A DNA stretch of 64,000 nucleotides from Hydractinia symbiolongicarpus (taxonomy: Eukaryota; Cnidaria; Hydrozoa; Anthoathecata; Hydractiniidae): positions 10,847,001-10,911,000 of the forward strand of contig NC_079875.1 in assembly GCF_029227915.1 (NCBI RefSeq). Reading direction: 5' to 3'. The translations under genes and the position numbers were made by a program. Of the stretch, positions 47,401 through 59,900 are shown one piece after another (positions within the stretch are counted from its first letter, which is position 1; each line of letters begins with the position of its first letter). Under the pieces are notes generated by a model that searched no databases, was not told the DNA's origin, and saw only the letters and a program-made list of their open reading frames with translations.

Positions 47401-50400
47401 ATTTTTTTAATAAGAAAACAATCGTTCGTAGAGAACATTTGTTTTGCCGAGAGAAGGCATCCGTTTGCCTAGCTATAACAGTCAGTAATGTTTGAAGCGC
47501 TGCATAAATATTACGTTACAGGGTCACGTGCCACTAAACAAAGACTGGAACTAGAATAATTTTTTTTAACGAAGAAGAAGGTCGAATATAAACAGGTCCA
47601 GCGAGAAGAAAATAAATATTTAAAAAGCTATATCTGGAGTTACATGAAAATATCATTTACAATTTACCATGCAAATCTCTCAGAGTCCTACTTGCAAAAT
47701 TACCTCGTGATTCCCTTAAGTGTTCTGCCATTTCTATAGAGGTTGTTCAGTGAACGACATAGCACTTATTAGTCTCATCCGTAAAATTACATTCATGTTA
47801 TTCGCATAAATTATACAGTAACCCTTTTTAGTTGTCCAAATATCTGAATTATTTAGTCATTTTTGTGTTTATACCATTTTGTTAATATTGCCTAACCATA
47901 TAGGTCTTAATACATAATAAAATGATTTCAACTTAACACCAAAATTGCTGAGTCAACAAAAATTTCTCTTTAAAAATGTTTTATAAACAAGAAAAAAAAT
48001 CTGCTTCCACGAGCTTTAACTTTTTACAATATCTTTATTTTTCATCAGCTTCTGTTTTTAAATGAACCTTGGATTATTGTGTTAAAAGGTTGTGTGGAGT
48101 TGTGTTGTTTATTGACATTTTTTTAACAATAGCCTTTTTTTTTAAAAAAGATTCTTTGTTAGCATCCCCTGCTGCATCGGACGGTGTTAAAAGAAAAATA
48201 TTCCGAATAAAAACTTCCGCACACCATATCATGGCTGCATGGTTCACCAATCATGTCTGAAATTTTAAAGTAAAACGAAAATGCTATTGAAAGTTAAAGC
48301 TCGTGCAGTGTAGCATAATGAAAATAACCGTTCGTAACTGATTATGTAAAAAAAGCCATTTTAAATAGGTTACTGCCACCTTAATACAAGCAAATGGTTT
48401 GAATTTTTTAGATAAACAGTGCTGATTTTCTTATTGCACAAGATAAGTTGATTAACGAAGTATCATACATTTTAAATGTCACACAAATCCCATCTGGGAA
48501 AACAAAATCCCTGAGCATAAAGAAAACTCCATGTAAGTTGTTACTCTTTTAGAGGGAGAATTAGTAGTTTTTATAAAATGAAATATCTATTTTAACTGAA
48601 AAAGTTGGTTTTATAAACTTCTGCGTCTAAATGCTTTCTGCCAAGATTACAATTTTGAGTAAAACTACACGGCTTAAAAAGGTGTAAATGTATAAACACT
48701 CAAACTCTTTCAAGGCTAAATAGGCAAGGCTGATAGAAATATTTCACATGGCTTTATTAAGAAGACATGACAGGTTCATTCTCCGAACATCAGGGTTTAT
48801 TCCTTAGAAGTAAAACAATATCATACTTTGCACAGTCAAGTGGTACTTTTTTTAACACAGGCGGTAAATCTTATATTCGAAGTATCGGCGTATCAAAATT
48901 TCTTTCTTAATTAGTTAACTGGTTCTTTTTTTTGTTCCCTGTGCAGATGATTGTCGCATTTGGACTATCTTATTTAAGCAGGGTGGTTGTACTGCACTTC
49001 AATATGCGATATTGTGCATTCCTATGGAAGAAGCAAGTCTATTTAATGTAAAAAATAGTGGATGGATATATAATACTAATTTTAGGTTTTATCCTGGTTG
49101 AGGAAGAATTCCAGTTTTAATTGAAATTAACTTGAGTGGACTGAATCTGATGTGTATGCCATGCCATATGTTTGAAAACACGCAATGTACACCAAAATGA
49201 CTTAGCCGATTTAATTTCACTTTTGTAACCGCTCCTAATATATCGTTAAACAATTGTATCATAATTCATAATTTCATTTTCTTTTTATTCTATAACTTGT
49301 AGCAACATGCGAGATAGCTGCCTTTAGTTTCGCTGGTAAGTACTAAAATACTAGATGCATGGTTAATTATAAGTGTAATGGTTACTCTACAGAATATTTT
49401 CCTTGATACCTCCAGTATTAGTCTCCAGTATTGAAGACGACTGCAATTTTGGAGTTTGATCATTAAGTAAGGCTACCTTTAAATCCGTTTCATGCGTTGA
49501 AAAGGGCGACGAACGGCTCTTGTCTGAACAATTTTATCTACGATGGTAGCTGGATGCAGTTGAGGCATACCTTGGAGGATAATTGTTTGCAACTGTGTCA
49601 CATGTTAAATTGTTGTCGATAATGTGTATACTAAATCGCTGTACTATGCATATCTACCCAAAAGGAGGCAAAACTACTTGGATGTCGATTCTTTTTGGCC
49701 GCTATGTCACACGTGTTTTGAATTTCCATGCATATTAAATCCTTGTTGACGCCTTGTTGGTAAACATTCTAGGTGCAGTGAAGGCATTTTCCAATTGTCG
49801 CAACCCTCCAGGTAACATTTTGATAAAGGTTCAGTTTCCGAAGAGATGTTGCTTCAGAAATCAAGCTACCTTAATTTGCTGAACGAGCTTCTTTATATTT
49901 CTGAATATTTTTAGCAGATTATTTTATTTCAGAACCTGTTAAAGTCAATTGACAATTTTAAAATTAAAATTTGAATTTTAATGCTGTATCAAACAGAGTG
50001 TTTTAAGTATTCCCTTTTGTTTCGATTTAAATCACTTTGTGACTCCCATGCAACTAGTCATTAATAATAATCTGAATTTTATTTCTAGGTTTCTCCGAAA
50101 TATTATCTATCATGTCAAAAGTATGCAAGTATTTTTCAAATGACGTCATAAAAGTTACTCGATACTTAAAACAATCTGAATTGACGCAAAGGCATTGTAG
50201 ACTTGTGCCGTTTGATTTTCCTGTGGAAGAAAAGTTGACAAAGAAATCTCAAATAAAAACATCTATCATTTTTGTTGCAATAGGAGGCTTGTCCATATTC
50301 CTAATTCTGGTTATCTTTAAGATAATTAGGATGTTAAAACAGAAATCCACCAGTGCAAATAAATGGCTCCGAAAATCACAAAAAGGAGATTGTGCCTTTG

Positions 50401-52824
50401 GGAAAGAAGGAAAGTATGACGAAGTTTTACAAAGTAGGTCAATAACTTTTTTGCAGTAACTAAACATTTGTTCCGTATGTGTTGAATGCTAAAATAAAAC
50501 ACAAGTACAGTAGACTCTCTGTATAACGAACCGTTAAGGGAACCGAAAATAAGTTCGTTATATCGAGAGTTTGTTATACAGAAAAATATTTTTAAAAAAT
50601 AAAATTAATCAATTTATTGAAATTCTGTATTTTTTAAACCTGCAAAAATTTATAGTGTTGATTTCAACACCATAAACCCCTAAAGTGTTCAACCACAACT
50701 AACTCTGTTCAAAAACAATCAAAAATCACAACAAATTTGAATCAAAGCAGCATTTTTGTGTTATTGATTCCATTACACAATGGGCAACGTCTTCATAAAC
50801 CTAGCATATTATCTCTCAGAGATCAGTGGTTTCCCATAATAAAATTTGGCTCATTAAAATGTTATTGACAAGATGATATCTGAAAATTCAAAAATTTATT
50901 TGTGTTTGTTCTACTGCATACTCTAATAATGTTTCTATGATTCGAATTTATTGATTGGGATGACATTGAACTGTTTTGTTAGTAAAACATAATATTGATA
51001 CCGATAAAACTTTGAAAATATTACCGAGTTTCTGTTACATTTTGTGCCTTGAGTTCCTTATATTTAGTTTTTTTCTTAGTTCGAGAGAAGAAAAATTTAG
51101 ATTTAGGCAGGAGGAAACTTATGGCAACGAAAATATATACCAATTTTAGTCGAATTTAGAGAAGGCGATAAGCAGGCAGTTGATGACAAATATTTTTGCT
51201 AATGCAAATCCAGTTCTTTGAGGTTACCATGCGAAAAAAATATTTTCATTTTGTTACTACTATTTACCAACGCCTCTACAGTTCCTTTTGCTACTGCTTT
51301 AAACGAGGGTCTTCATAACGAGGTCTAGTGCACTTTAAGTTTACCTTTAAGTTAGCAAGGATAGCAAATAGCCGAAATATAAGCTAGAACTCCTAAATTA
51401 AAGAAGCATTACGGTGTCAATTTGGGTTTGTCATGATATCTGTTATATGTAAAATTAAATAATAGGAAAGTCTTTTTAATGAAGCATACCCAGCCAGTCG
51501 ATTTGGTGTATAAAATGAACACTGACATCGTGAACTTTTGTTTAGCAGTCGTGCCGAAACGCAATTCGCCTCTCCTTTTAAATACTGTTGTTACACTAAG
51601 ATAAGAAACTATGATAGCATTCGATCAAAATATTATTTCTGCTCGACGAGCAGGTAAGAACAGTTTTTTGTACCATATTCAGTTATTCTCATACTCATAC
51701 CCTCCTTATAGATACTGCCACTAGAGTTATGATCCTTAATCGTCCCGGGTGCAAGCTTCTAGACACCTTATTGAGAGATTTAGCGTTGGTTTTAAAAGCC
51801 TATGGCATAGATGTAAAATTATCACTACTTGAACAAGGTCAAATAGACGTTGGAAAAGAAATGTCGTCTTACATAGAAAAAAATATAGACTCGTGCGATT
51901 ATGTGCTAATTTTCTTTGCAGAACATAACAAAGGTAAAAATACATCATTTTTCCTTCATTTTGTATAAAAACACACTATTTAAATGGCAATGTGTTAACT
52001 CGCTTTTTTTTATTACGAGTATGTGCGTAGTACTACTAAAAAATATTCAATGCGGATTACTTTTTTTAAATGTTCACTGTAAAGTGAGACACTTTTATCC
52101 TTTAAGTCACAGTTTAAAACCAAGCATATAACGATGCGTAACAAAAAAAATTTGTTTTAGGCTGATTATTTCCGTAGTAAAATAACTTTTCCTTTTTTAC
52201 TATGTTTAGAACACACTTCATTAAAGCACAGACTATATGAATTTTTTTTGAAATTCATAGCTAGAATGGCATATCATCAAAACATGGGTTCTACATTTAT
52301 TCCTTTATACTTGACCAGTTACGACAAAGCCATAACCCTTATGCCGTCTTTTCTTGTGGCTGCACAAGATGCCGGATACAGGATACCTAATAACTTAATG
52401 AGTTTAGTTACAAGACTTTCAGGCGGAAAGAAACCAATTGAATCAAAAGAGCTACTCGCAAAATTGAATCACTTGCTGAACAGAATGAAAGCAACATGTA
52501 AAAAAATGGAGTCCAAAGAACACAAAGAATGCAGCGAAGGAGATTGTGATAAGGTAATTTTGTGTTACACTTTAAAATAATTCATACAATGGGTGCGTTT
52601 AATAGGTTGATTTGACAGTGTAATTTATTTATAATTCGTTTATTCAATATTGAAAATTTCAGGGAACACTGAACGACAGTGTGAGCAATCTATCGTCAGT
52701 ATGTACTTGCACTGCTCCTTCAAAGCGGCCATCATTTCACTCAATTGCTATTAAAACAAAAAATGGAGTTGTTATACAACACGAAGTTATTCTAGAAGGC
52801 AACGTGGAATTAACAGCAGTATAG
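41488..52824 (+). CDS. SEFIR-domain receptor B (IL-17-receptor-like)
   Basis: Fourteen exons join in frame to 603 codons: 41488-41553, 42402-42420, 42575-42628, 45477-45626, 45833-45909, 45955-46098, 48412-48532, 48947-48982, 49303-49335, 49773-49811, 50089-50433, 51712-51933, 52210-52553, 52663-52824. Signal peptide MVFVKYLWIILLILTN; ectodomain to about residue 300 with Cys pairs, GCWGYLV and VTQIPSG blocks; transmembrane helix near 304-326; SEFIR from about 362; TAG stop at 52822-52824. Twelve of the 14 exons have a clear same-phase partner in gene A, and exon 8 has a weaker one. Exon 6 (45955-46098) seems private to B. The exon 8 donor (CAGG|GTGG) is the least certain. An AATAAA lies at 53317-53322. 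It probably acts as a single-pass receptor signalling through SEFIR contacts; the ligand is not known. Confidence 0.88.
43566..44133 (-). pseudogene. PIF/Harbinger transposase remnant
   Basis: Two minus-strand fragments are recognisable. 44018-44133 reads NFPNCLGEIDGKYIQIRPPPG with a TGA where Trp is usual, matching the first catalytic Asp block (W-FPNCLGAIDGKH) of PIF/Harbinger DDE transposases. 43566-43763 reads REHVLHLANRLPS, YAPSGFIDSANSQ and GSWRSV, matching the C-terminal helix region. The sequence between is frame-broken. It lies inside intron 3 of gene B and is inactive. AACATGTTGGCC-type strings near 43182-43195 and 44558-44570 may be decayed ends. Confidence 0.65.
45477..45626 (+). 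CDS. SEFIR receptor B exon 4: ectodomain
   Basis: A 150-nt exon, phase 1 to phase 1, between TCTTAG and GTTGGA. It encodes KLVDATSIHDEC...KC and ends TLYTVEA, matching gene A exon 4 at 27465-27617. Confidence 0.8.
45955..46098 (+). CDS. SEFIR receptor B exon 6, apparently absent from A
   Basis: A 144-nt exon, phase 0 to phase 0, encoding LFWNVALIGRARLL...SYLLK. It can be removed without shifting the frame. A possible weak counterpart in gene A (LIFWKNYLGKF reading near 26830-26725, minus) has an acceptor in the wrong phase, so I left it out of the gene A model. It could be alternatively spliced. Confidence 0.6.
47030..47079. repeat. 50-nt near-perfect hairpin in a gene B intron
   Basis: A 22-nt arm (GCCCTTAATTATATTCGTGCTG), a 6-nt loop and a 22-nt arm that pair fully if one U.G wobble is allowed on the plus strand. 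It lies between gene B exons 6 and 7. A microRNA-like precursor is possible, but the loop is short. It may also be the tip of a foldback element, since the downstream GAGGAGCTGATGCAG...CCCTCC resembles 26424-26455. Confidence 0.6.
48412..48532 (+). CDS. SEFIR receptor B exon 7: ectodomain
   Basis: A 121-nt exon, phase 0 in and phase 1 out, with VTQIPSGKTKSLSIKKTP. The gene A partner (22430-22547) reads VTQIPSGQTQTLIIQKTP and is one codon shorter. The block resembles a fibronectin-III-like strand pair of IL-17 receptor ectodomains; that assignment is an inference. Confidence 0.85.
50089..50433 (+). CDS. SEFIR receptor B exon 11: transmembrane exon
   Basis: A 345-nt exon with GFSEILSIMSKVCKYF, then hydrophobic IIFVAIGGLSIFLILVIF and a basic stop-transfer stretch. 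It donates at AAA|GTAGGT in phase 1. Confidence 0.9.
50508..51330. mobile_element. pogo/Tigger-like non-autonomous DNA element
   Basis: The left end CAGTAGACTCTCTGTATAACGAA and the right end, read in reverse complement, CACTAGACCTCGTTATGAAGA share the CA-TAGAC-CTC--TAT-A pattern of pogo/Tigger ends. TA precedes the left end and CA follows the right, so the target duplication is imperfect. No transposase ORF is visible. It sits in the gene B intron between 50433 and 51712. Confidence 0.5.
51712..51933 (+). CDS. SEFIR receptor B exon 12: SEFIR domain, first half
   Basis: A 222-nt exon with TRVMILNRPGCKLLDTLL, AYGIDVKLSLLEQGQID and SCDYVLIFFAEHNK. Same length, phase and element order as gene A 20379-20600; the high identity marks this as the conserved signalling core. 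Confidence 0.88.
52210..52553 (+). CDS. SEFIR receptor B exon 13: SEFIR domain, second half
   Basis: A 344-nt exon beginning EHTSLKHRLYEFFLKF, with FIPLYLTSYDKAITLMPSFL and the tail KECSEGDCDK. The same length and phase as gene A 18141-18484. Confidence 0.88.
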
Positions 52825-55800
52825 TGATGACCAAATTTGAAATAGGAGTTTACATTGGGAGCTCACTAAATTAGTGCAAGAAATAACTGCAAGATTTTTT
52901 TCGTTTTTAACATGGTTCATTCCTATTTTCATTGTAATCAATTTGCTAATGTACAGCAAATGTACAGTAGAACAGAAGGTGTCTAAAAGTATTGTTTAAA
53001 CTCGAATTTACAATTCTTTAAGGCACAAACTACAATTTCTCAATTCTGAAAATGCATTTCATTAACGAATCCGATAGTAACATTAAAATAATTTACTTTT
53101 TTTTACCTAAATTTAGTACTATGTACGCACATATCCACTTTTTTTAAAAACATTACACGTAGCAACCAATGACTAATTAGATTAATTTAACTATTCGTGC
53201 TGGTTTTTTATAACATTTTATGTGTTAATAGTTACACCTTGATAGTTTGTTACTTTTTCTAATCTTTGTGCAGAATATTTTTATATTTGAAATATTTTTT
53301 CTATTTGGGGTTTATTAATAAATACTTAGTACGTTAATGTACGTTAGTCTTCTGAGTTGTTATTTCCCTGATTCGTTATTTTACGGTAAGAAAGTATATT
53401 CCAAGAAATTGTACAAACTAGCTTGAGCCTTTCCTCACACGCCGGATGTAGCCCTACGGGATAGCTCTTCTTGCGAACCGTAATATCTAAAAAATGCATC
53501 AGTTAAACGAAGCTGTAATGATTAACCCCATTTTTAGCTATATAATATAAAGTTTAATATTCTGCACTGCGCAGTACAAGCGCACATCGTATATCCCTAG
53601 ACGGGGCGAAACATTTGGCTTCAAACCTAGAACATATTTTATTCAGATGCTGTCTGCCTTATTTCAATTACGAGAAATGGTTTTAATGATTTGTGCACTT
53701 GAATTTTCGTAAAAATTGGTATGGCTTATCGGTGCCACCGAAAATGCCTACATTCAAAAACTCAGAAACTATGGCAATTGGTCAAATTGATTTTAGCGCC
53801 ATTTTATTAAACCGGTCTAAAACCATACCACACCAAGGTTTAAGTCGTTAATTTAATTTTTATAGGTCTTAGTTCTAGGACTTTTAATTCAGTGAAAATG
53901 TTATTTATGTTTTTTATGCCATCGACATCAAAATTGCCTCCGAGACTAGTCGGTTTTGAATTTTTCGTAAATTTTTGATAGGCTCACCGCCTACCGTTAT
54001 TAATAATACTTGAATTCTGTGGTCTTCGAAACCAACATGGGTGAAAACTATTCCCGAAAACAAAAACGTTATGACGAAGTGATATGAAACCTCTCAACGC
54101 TATGGTTGTTGTAATTGGTGTAGTCGAAATGCACTCAAATTTTTAAGTTTTAACTGTACCTTAAATTCAACGATAATAAAATAAACTATCCGTGCCACAA
54201 CACCATCAACATTTGTATTAGCACCACATATTACATCTTCTGGCGATAGATGGTAAATACTGATGACGATGGTAAATACTTTTAAACGTCTCAGATTTCA
54301 TGCCGGTCACCGAAAGTGGTATCAAATAGTAAATATTTGTTGTAAATTATATATTACTCATTTGTAATCATATATGTTACATGACATAAACCAGGTAAAA
54401 TTTTTTAAAAAAAAATAGTATAATTATTAATGCATTTATTCTGATATATCCACAAAAAACTATAAAGCTCTTCGTCCAGGAAGAAAATATAATACAGTAA
54501 AATATTTAGAAAATAAACATGAAAATAATATGCGGTTAAAAAAGTGGTATTGGGGAAAACATTACGTTCATACTCAATGATTTGGACTATTCTATTTTTA
54601 GTTTAAGAACTTCCAGGTCACTTTAAATCTTGATATCTATATCACAAAAGGCGCCAACACAATAAATAACTTGAAAACCAATGTAAAGAAGAAAAAACAA
54701 ACAAGTGAAGTTTAAAATATTTAACATCTGCAGGCATTTAATTCCACTGCGCATTTTAAGAACGCAGTGCTGGTAAAAACAGACACCCATGAGCCTAAGT
54801 GTAGTTCGTACAAATCAATAATACCCTGCATAATACACCACCAAAATACAAAGTTAAATCTTAGTTTTAAAAAAATTAGAATTAATGCCTCATAAATTGT
54901 GTTAAAAGTAATCCGGAAAAATAATCCTTCAAATCAGCAAACCTTCGGTAGCTATTATTACTATTCACCTTTCGACATAGATCTGTTTAGCTGGACATAT
55001 GTGGCACGGTATGTTGTATTACAAAATATCTGTTTACCCACACTTTAAATGACTTCAGGTTCATAATACACTCACTCTACCTAGCTACATTCTTAGGGTA
55101 CCATCTGTGTAAGCAGCATGTTTACGGTATGTTCCAAATCCAATAAAGTGTAATTTTTCGGGTGTTTTTAAAAATCTTTCTCATAATTTTAGCTAAAATA
55201 AAGACACAAAGTTGCACATCCGTGTATCCAGTGCTTGTATCAGCGCGCTCTACTAGCTGTAATTTCCTTTTTAAAAAAACTTTATCACAACGTCGGTGTA
55301 AATAAAAGCACTGGCGATTAAAAAATTTTTTGCACACCAACTGCTCTTAACTACTCTCACATTTTATGCAGAGGTATCTAAAAAGCTAGCTAGATAGCCA
55401 CAATTCCAACACAAGAATAAATAATGTCGGCTAGGATAACAAGCTCTCATACCGAACTAAATAAAAACTGTAAAGGAATGTGAATAATTTAGGGTAGCTA
55501 TAACAAACAATCTCTCTTCAGCCGCATGCTTCCTCGAATTCTATGTTTGTAGCGAAAATCTTATTTATTTTCATTTTTTTTGAAGATTTATACATGGTTA
55601 GAAACATGATGATATATTCATATTAACATGTGAAAACAAACCGAAAATAAATATTCTTATAGATTCACATGAAGTGAGTATTCAACCTATTGTGCCGTTC
55701 TCATCCGCATTTGCATTTGCAAAACAGATTTGTGGTTAAAATTAATTAAGCTGAAACTTCATTTTTCAGTGCTTGCCAAGTTTTACAAAAAAACAGGAGG

Positions 55801-56974
55801 TCATGTTTTTTTCGGACAGTGCAGCTTTTTATAACATTTAAACATTTTGTGGTGCTCTGTTGATTCTTATTTCAAATGCATCAAATTATAGTGACAGTAG
55901 AATTGATCTAGTAAAGCGCATTCTGTTTTAGGAGAAGGAAAAATGCATTTTTTTGATAATATAAACTCTTCGTTATTAAGCTACACACTACCTAGATATT
56001 CCAAATTATGCAATTTCATTGTCAGGTAAATAAGGCAAATATAAATGATCAGAAACTTGAATTTATTGTTTCATATGATGCCATTAGTTAGATTACAGCA
56101 ACATTTTAATTATTTTTAAATACATCTTGCTTTCGTTTTATTGTTAACAAAATTGATAAACAAATTAAAATCTTCAAACAATGATACCATTAATAACAAA
56201 AAATGTCAATTTTGAAAACCAAAACAATATGATATATTTATGATCGAACATAGTGAAAGAGGAGTATGTGGTTAGACAATTGGAATGTGACGCAATATTG
56301 GTTATAAAGACACCAATCATGTGACTATTTTCACGAACTATTTTTGCTCTTCCTGCCTAAATGACAGTCTATCAACGCGAGTAAATCAGACGCTATAAAA
56401 AGACTTAATACATGTACAGTTGTAGAATTATTAAGCGGTGCAAAGCAGACAAATGTTGGTAAATGATTTGCTAGTACAAGTAATGCGTAATGTCTCTAGA
56501 ATGTTCTTTTCAGGGTTAAATTTATGCTGATATTTAATGACGATGAATATTTTGACATAAAGATTGTTGTAAAGATTGTTGTCAACTGACTTAATTAGGC
56601 ACTCCAAAGAGCCTTGCCAAATTATTTTGCCCGTTTCTTCATTTTTGCCCGTTTAACTTAATTTTAAACTAGGGCTTCTGCAACAACTGGTATCTATATT
56701 AAAAAATTCATGTTTTATTCCTTCTGTTATTTGATGGTTTTGAATTTTTTTTTCGCTTGTATTGTTTTGTTTTTCTTTTAGAAGAATCTTCATATCTGCT
56801 TTTGTTTTCATTTTTTAACAGTGTGCTAGCTTAAAACATAAAAAATATAATTGAAAGATAAAAAGACAAGTAGTACGTAAATTTCAGTGAACAATAATAT
56901 TGTTACATTTTTTTTGTAATAGAAAAATCTTAACTTTCACTTAAATCATCGTTGTCAGTATATGGCTAGATGCA
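52825..56974. other. Gene B 3' flank and intergenic region, no gene seen
   Basis: AT-rich, with no exon that could be supported by splice sites plus protein similarity. Confidence 0.4.
53317..53322 (+). promoter_or_regulatory. Candidate polyadenylation signal of gene B
   Basis: AATAAA about 490 bases after the gene B stop codon. Only a candidate, since AATAAA is common in AT-rich sequence. Confidence 0.3.
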
Positions 56975-59900
56975 ATGCGTACCAAGAATGAAGAAAGGTT
57001 GCCTCTGGTTGTTGAACCTGAGGCGAAAATATATGGGGTAAATACATCTGTTTATATTACGTATTTTATAATTTATTGTTTTTACCGTCTTTAAGTGTCA
57101 GGATTATACAGCTATCGTTAAATCATAAAGCTAAAATATTTTTTATTTTGCGGAAAGTTTCTGTGAAAGTTCCACATTAGTCTTGAGAAAGAAAGTAGTT
57201 GTCAATTACAGCCACGATGAGTTATTATTATACACAACTTATCAGAAAGTGTTGCGGTTACTTGTTTATTTAATAAGTAATATTATTGCTATGGAAGAAA
57301 AGGTGAGAAAAAACATGCTGGCCAGGCTTGGCTAGTGTTCCATCATTTAGAGATGTGCGTTTGAAGACGAAAGTCTAATTCCAAAAATATACAAATGCCA
57401 GTGTCTTATACCATCTCGTTTTTCCATCGCAAACTGAATAATCAAATTGTTCGTACAATATTCTTTTGTAGTTTGTTCGAGCCAAAAGATTTATATCGTT
57501 TTAGAAAGAATTAATGAAATATTTACTCTAAAGCATAAAATACATAAAACTCCATTATCTTTAAAATACGAAGTTCAGAGACTAAAATATTCAGGAACAA
57601 AAGCAATAACTTCAACAGTCAATTGGCGCAATATTATATTGTTTCTTGCATATTAGCTCACTAAATCGTGTGAAATTTCTTATGTATGTAATAAAAAATA
57701 CGTTATGGCATGAAACTTTGCCTAGTTTTAACGTTGAAGTTCGCGCAAGTACTATCAGGTTTGTTTATTGGATAGTTAATATGATAGGTATCTTGGTAAA
57801 ACAATATACTTAACAATGTCTTGTGTTGGTTTTAACTTACAGAAACTCGTTTGTAGACAAACCTAGAACCGATCAACCTTCTGCAAGCACCCTTCGATAT
57901 CTATGAAGATTGTCACAACTACATTCCTAGTGAGGAAAGGTGATATATACATATTTTTAAACCTTTTTTTCGCAAATTTGTAGGAAACAAGCACTACTGG
58001 TGCGTTCTGGGTGTTAGTCATTGCATAGAGGTGTCCGAATGACCATGTTTGCTATTGACAGATGCAACGGCTGTAGAAACGCTGATATAAAAATCTATCG
58101 AAATCTAAATGAGCTATAAAACGCAACCTTAATTTAGCTTTTAAGAAACGTGAAAAATCAAGTCATGAACAAAAATTTCGGTTTATCAAATTCGGCTTTA
58201 AAGGGCAACGAAACGATTCAATAAGCTTAATCCCCGCAATTTCAGAATAATGATGTGTAATAAACAGACCATTCAAAAGGTCAATGTGCAAAAATTATAC
58301 ACACTTTAATCACACCAAACGTCTAGACAACCTGTTTGTGAATAATTATTTTTTTATGATGAATTTGCTACATTTTAATGTTAATTTTCCAAAAAAAAGA
58401 AAAAAAATTCTTTAGTATTCTTTTTGGCAGTAAAATAAGTTACGCTCTGTAAAATATATTTAATATCAGTATATCGAAATATTTTTTTGATACGGAAACA
58501 GAGACAACACGTGTAAGTGACTAAATTCGAAAACCAACAGCCCTTTTAAGCTTCGTATTTTGCTTCAGGTAAGAAAAATATGGATACTTGTGTTTTTCAT
58601 CGCGGAATATATTTATGCAGCTAAAACTTTCTATATTTAGGCGGAATAAAATTTAACAGTTCAAAACTTTTAAATTCTTGCGGTTTTCAAAATAGCGAAA
58701 ATTTCTTCCGACGAAAATGTCCGATATTTTACTATAGCAAAAAAAAAGTAATGCGACTTTCGTGATTTAAGGAATCTCAAAACATTTTTGAGTATTGACA
58801 TCCACGAAAAGATTTAGTGTTCGTAACTGCTTTATTTATGTACTTATAAAGGTCGTGGATAATTTCAGTTTACGAGTTTTCTAACTTTATGTTTGTATAC
58901 ATAGGGTCTATAAATGATTCATCATTTTCTTTTTGTGTACCTTCTGTTTATCCAGTTCCACAATTATAGGGATGTCTGTTGTTAGTTTAATACCTCGCAA
59001 GTCAAAAAATTCTGTCTCACTAAGCTCAACATTGCTCATAAATATTGACTTGACAGGGATAATTTTTGAGTACCTTTCTTCATCAAATAATTTTTCGCAA
59101 GAGAGCTAGTCTATCATAGTAAACGACTAGTCTATCATAGTAATAAGATAACTGCGTCTGTCCGTATCGGATGGTGGATGTGTTAATTATTCTTTGAACT
59201 ATCCAAAAACGTTATGTCTAATTTGTTACCATTCTAATTTGTTACGTCATGAGGTGAAGAAGCCACTGCATTGAAGTTATACTTTTGAGGTCAAATACTT
59301 TCGACCTAGGGTGGTAACATTAGAAGAATTACCTGCGACTAAGCTTCGTCTTTTTTATGACATTTTTTTCTAGACTTTGTGAAAACTGCAATGTGATCGA
59401 AAGACTTCATCCTGTGCCACAAGACATCATTGTTGAATATAACAACAAACTTCCGTCCAGTCACCAAAGAAAGGTCGAAATCATTTTTTTTTAGTTAATA
59501 AGTTAATTTCTGAAATGGGATTCCACTTGGTTGAGAGTTACCAACCTATGTGGCCAAAAATTGATTTGATGTGGAAAGGTGTGGTGTTGGGGGGTTGTGG
59601 GGATTGTGGGAATGTGGGATGTGGTGTGTGAGGGTGTGAGGTGTGGGGTGTGGGGTCCGGGGTGAGGGGGAGGTGTGGGAGTGTAGAGGTGTGGGGTGTG
59701 GGGGTGTTAGGTTGTGAAGCGGGTGTGGGTGTGGGTGTGTGGAGGGGGTGTGTAGAGGGGGTGTCGGGTGTGGAGGGGGTGTGTGTTGTGTGGTGTCGGA
59801 TGTGGGATGTGGGATGCGGGGTGTAGGGTTGTAGGGGTATGGGTTGTGGTGGGCGGTAATTGGTGGGCGGGGTACCACCGTCATTGAGGTTAATTTCAAT

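Noticed and set aside
50249-50467. Minus-strand ORF over gene B exon 11
   Set aside because: Antisense shadow of the transmembrane exon.
59546-59899. Pro/His/Thr-rich ORF and its Gly/Val complement
   Set aside because: Compositional translation of the G/T minisatellite.
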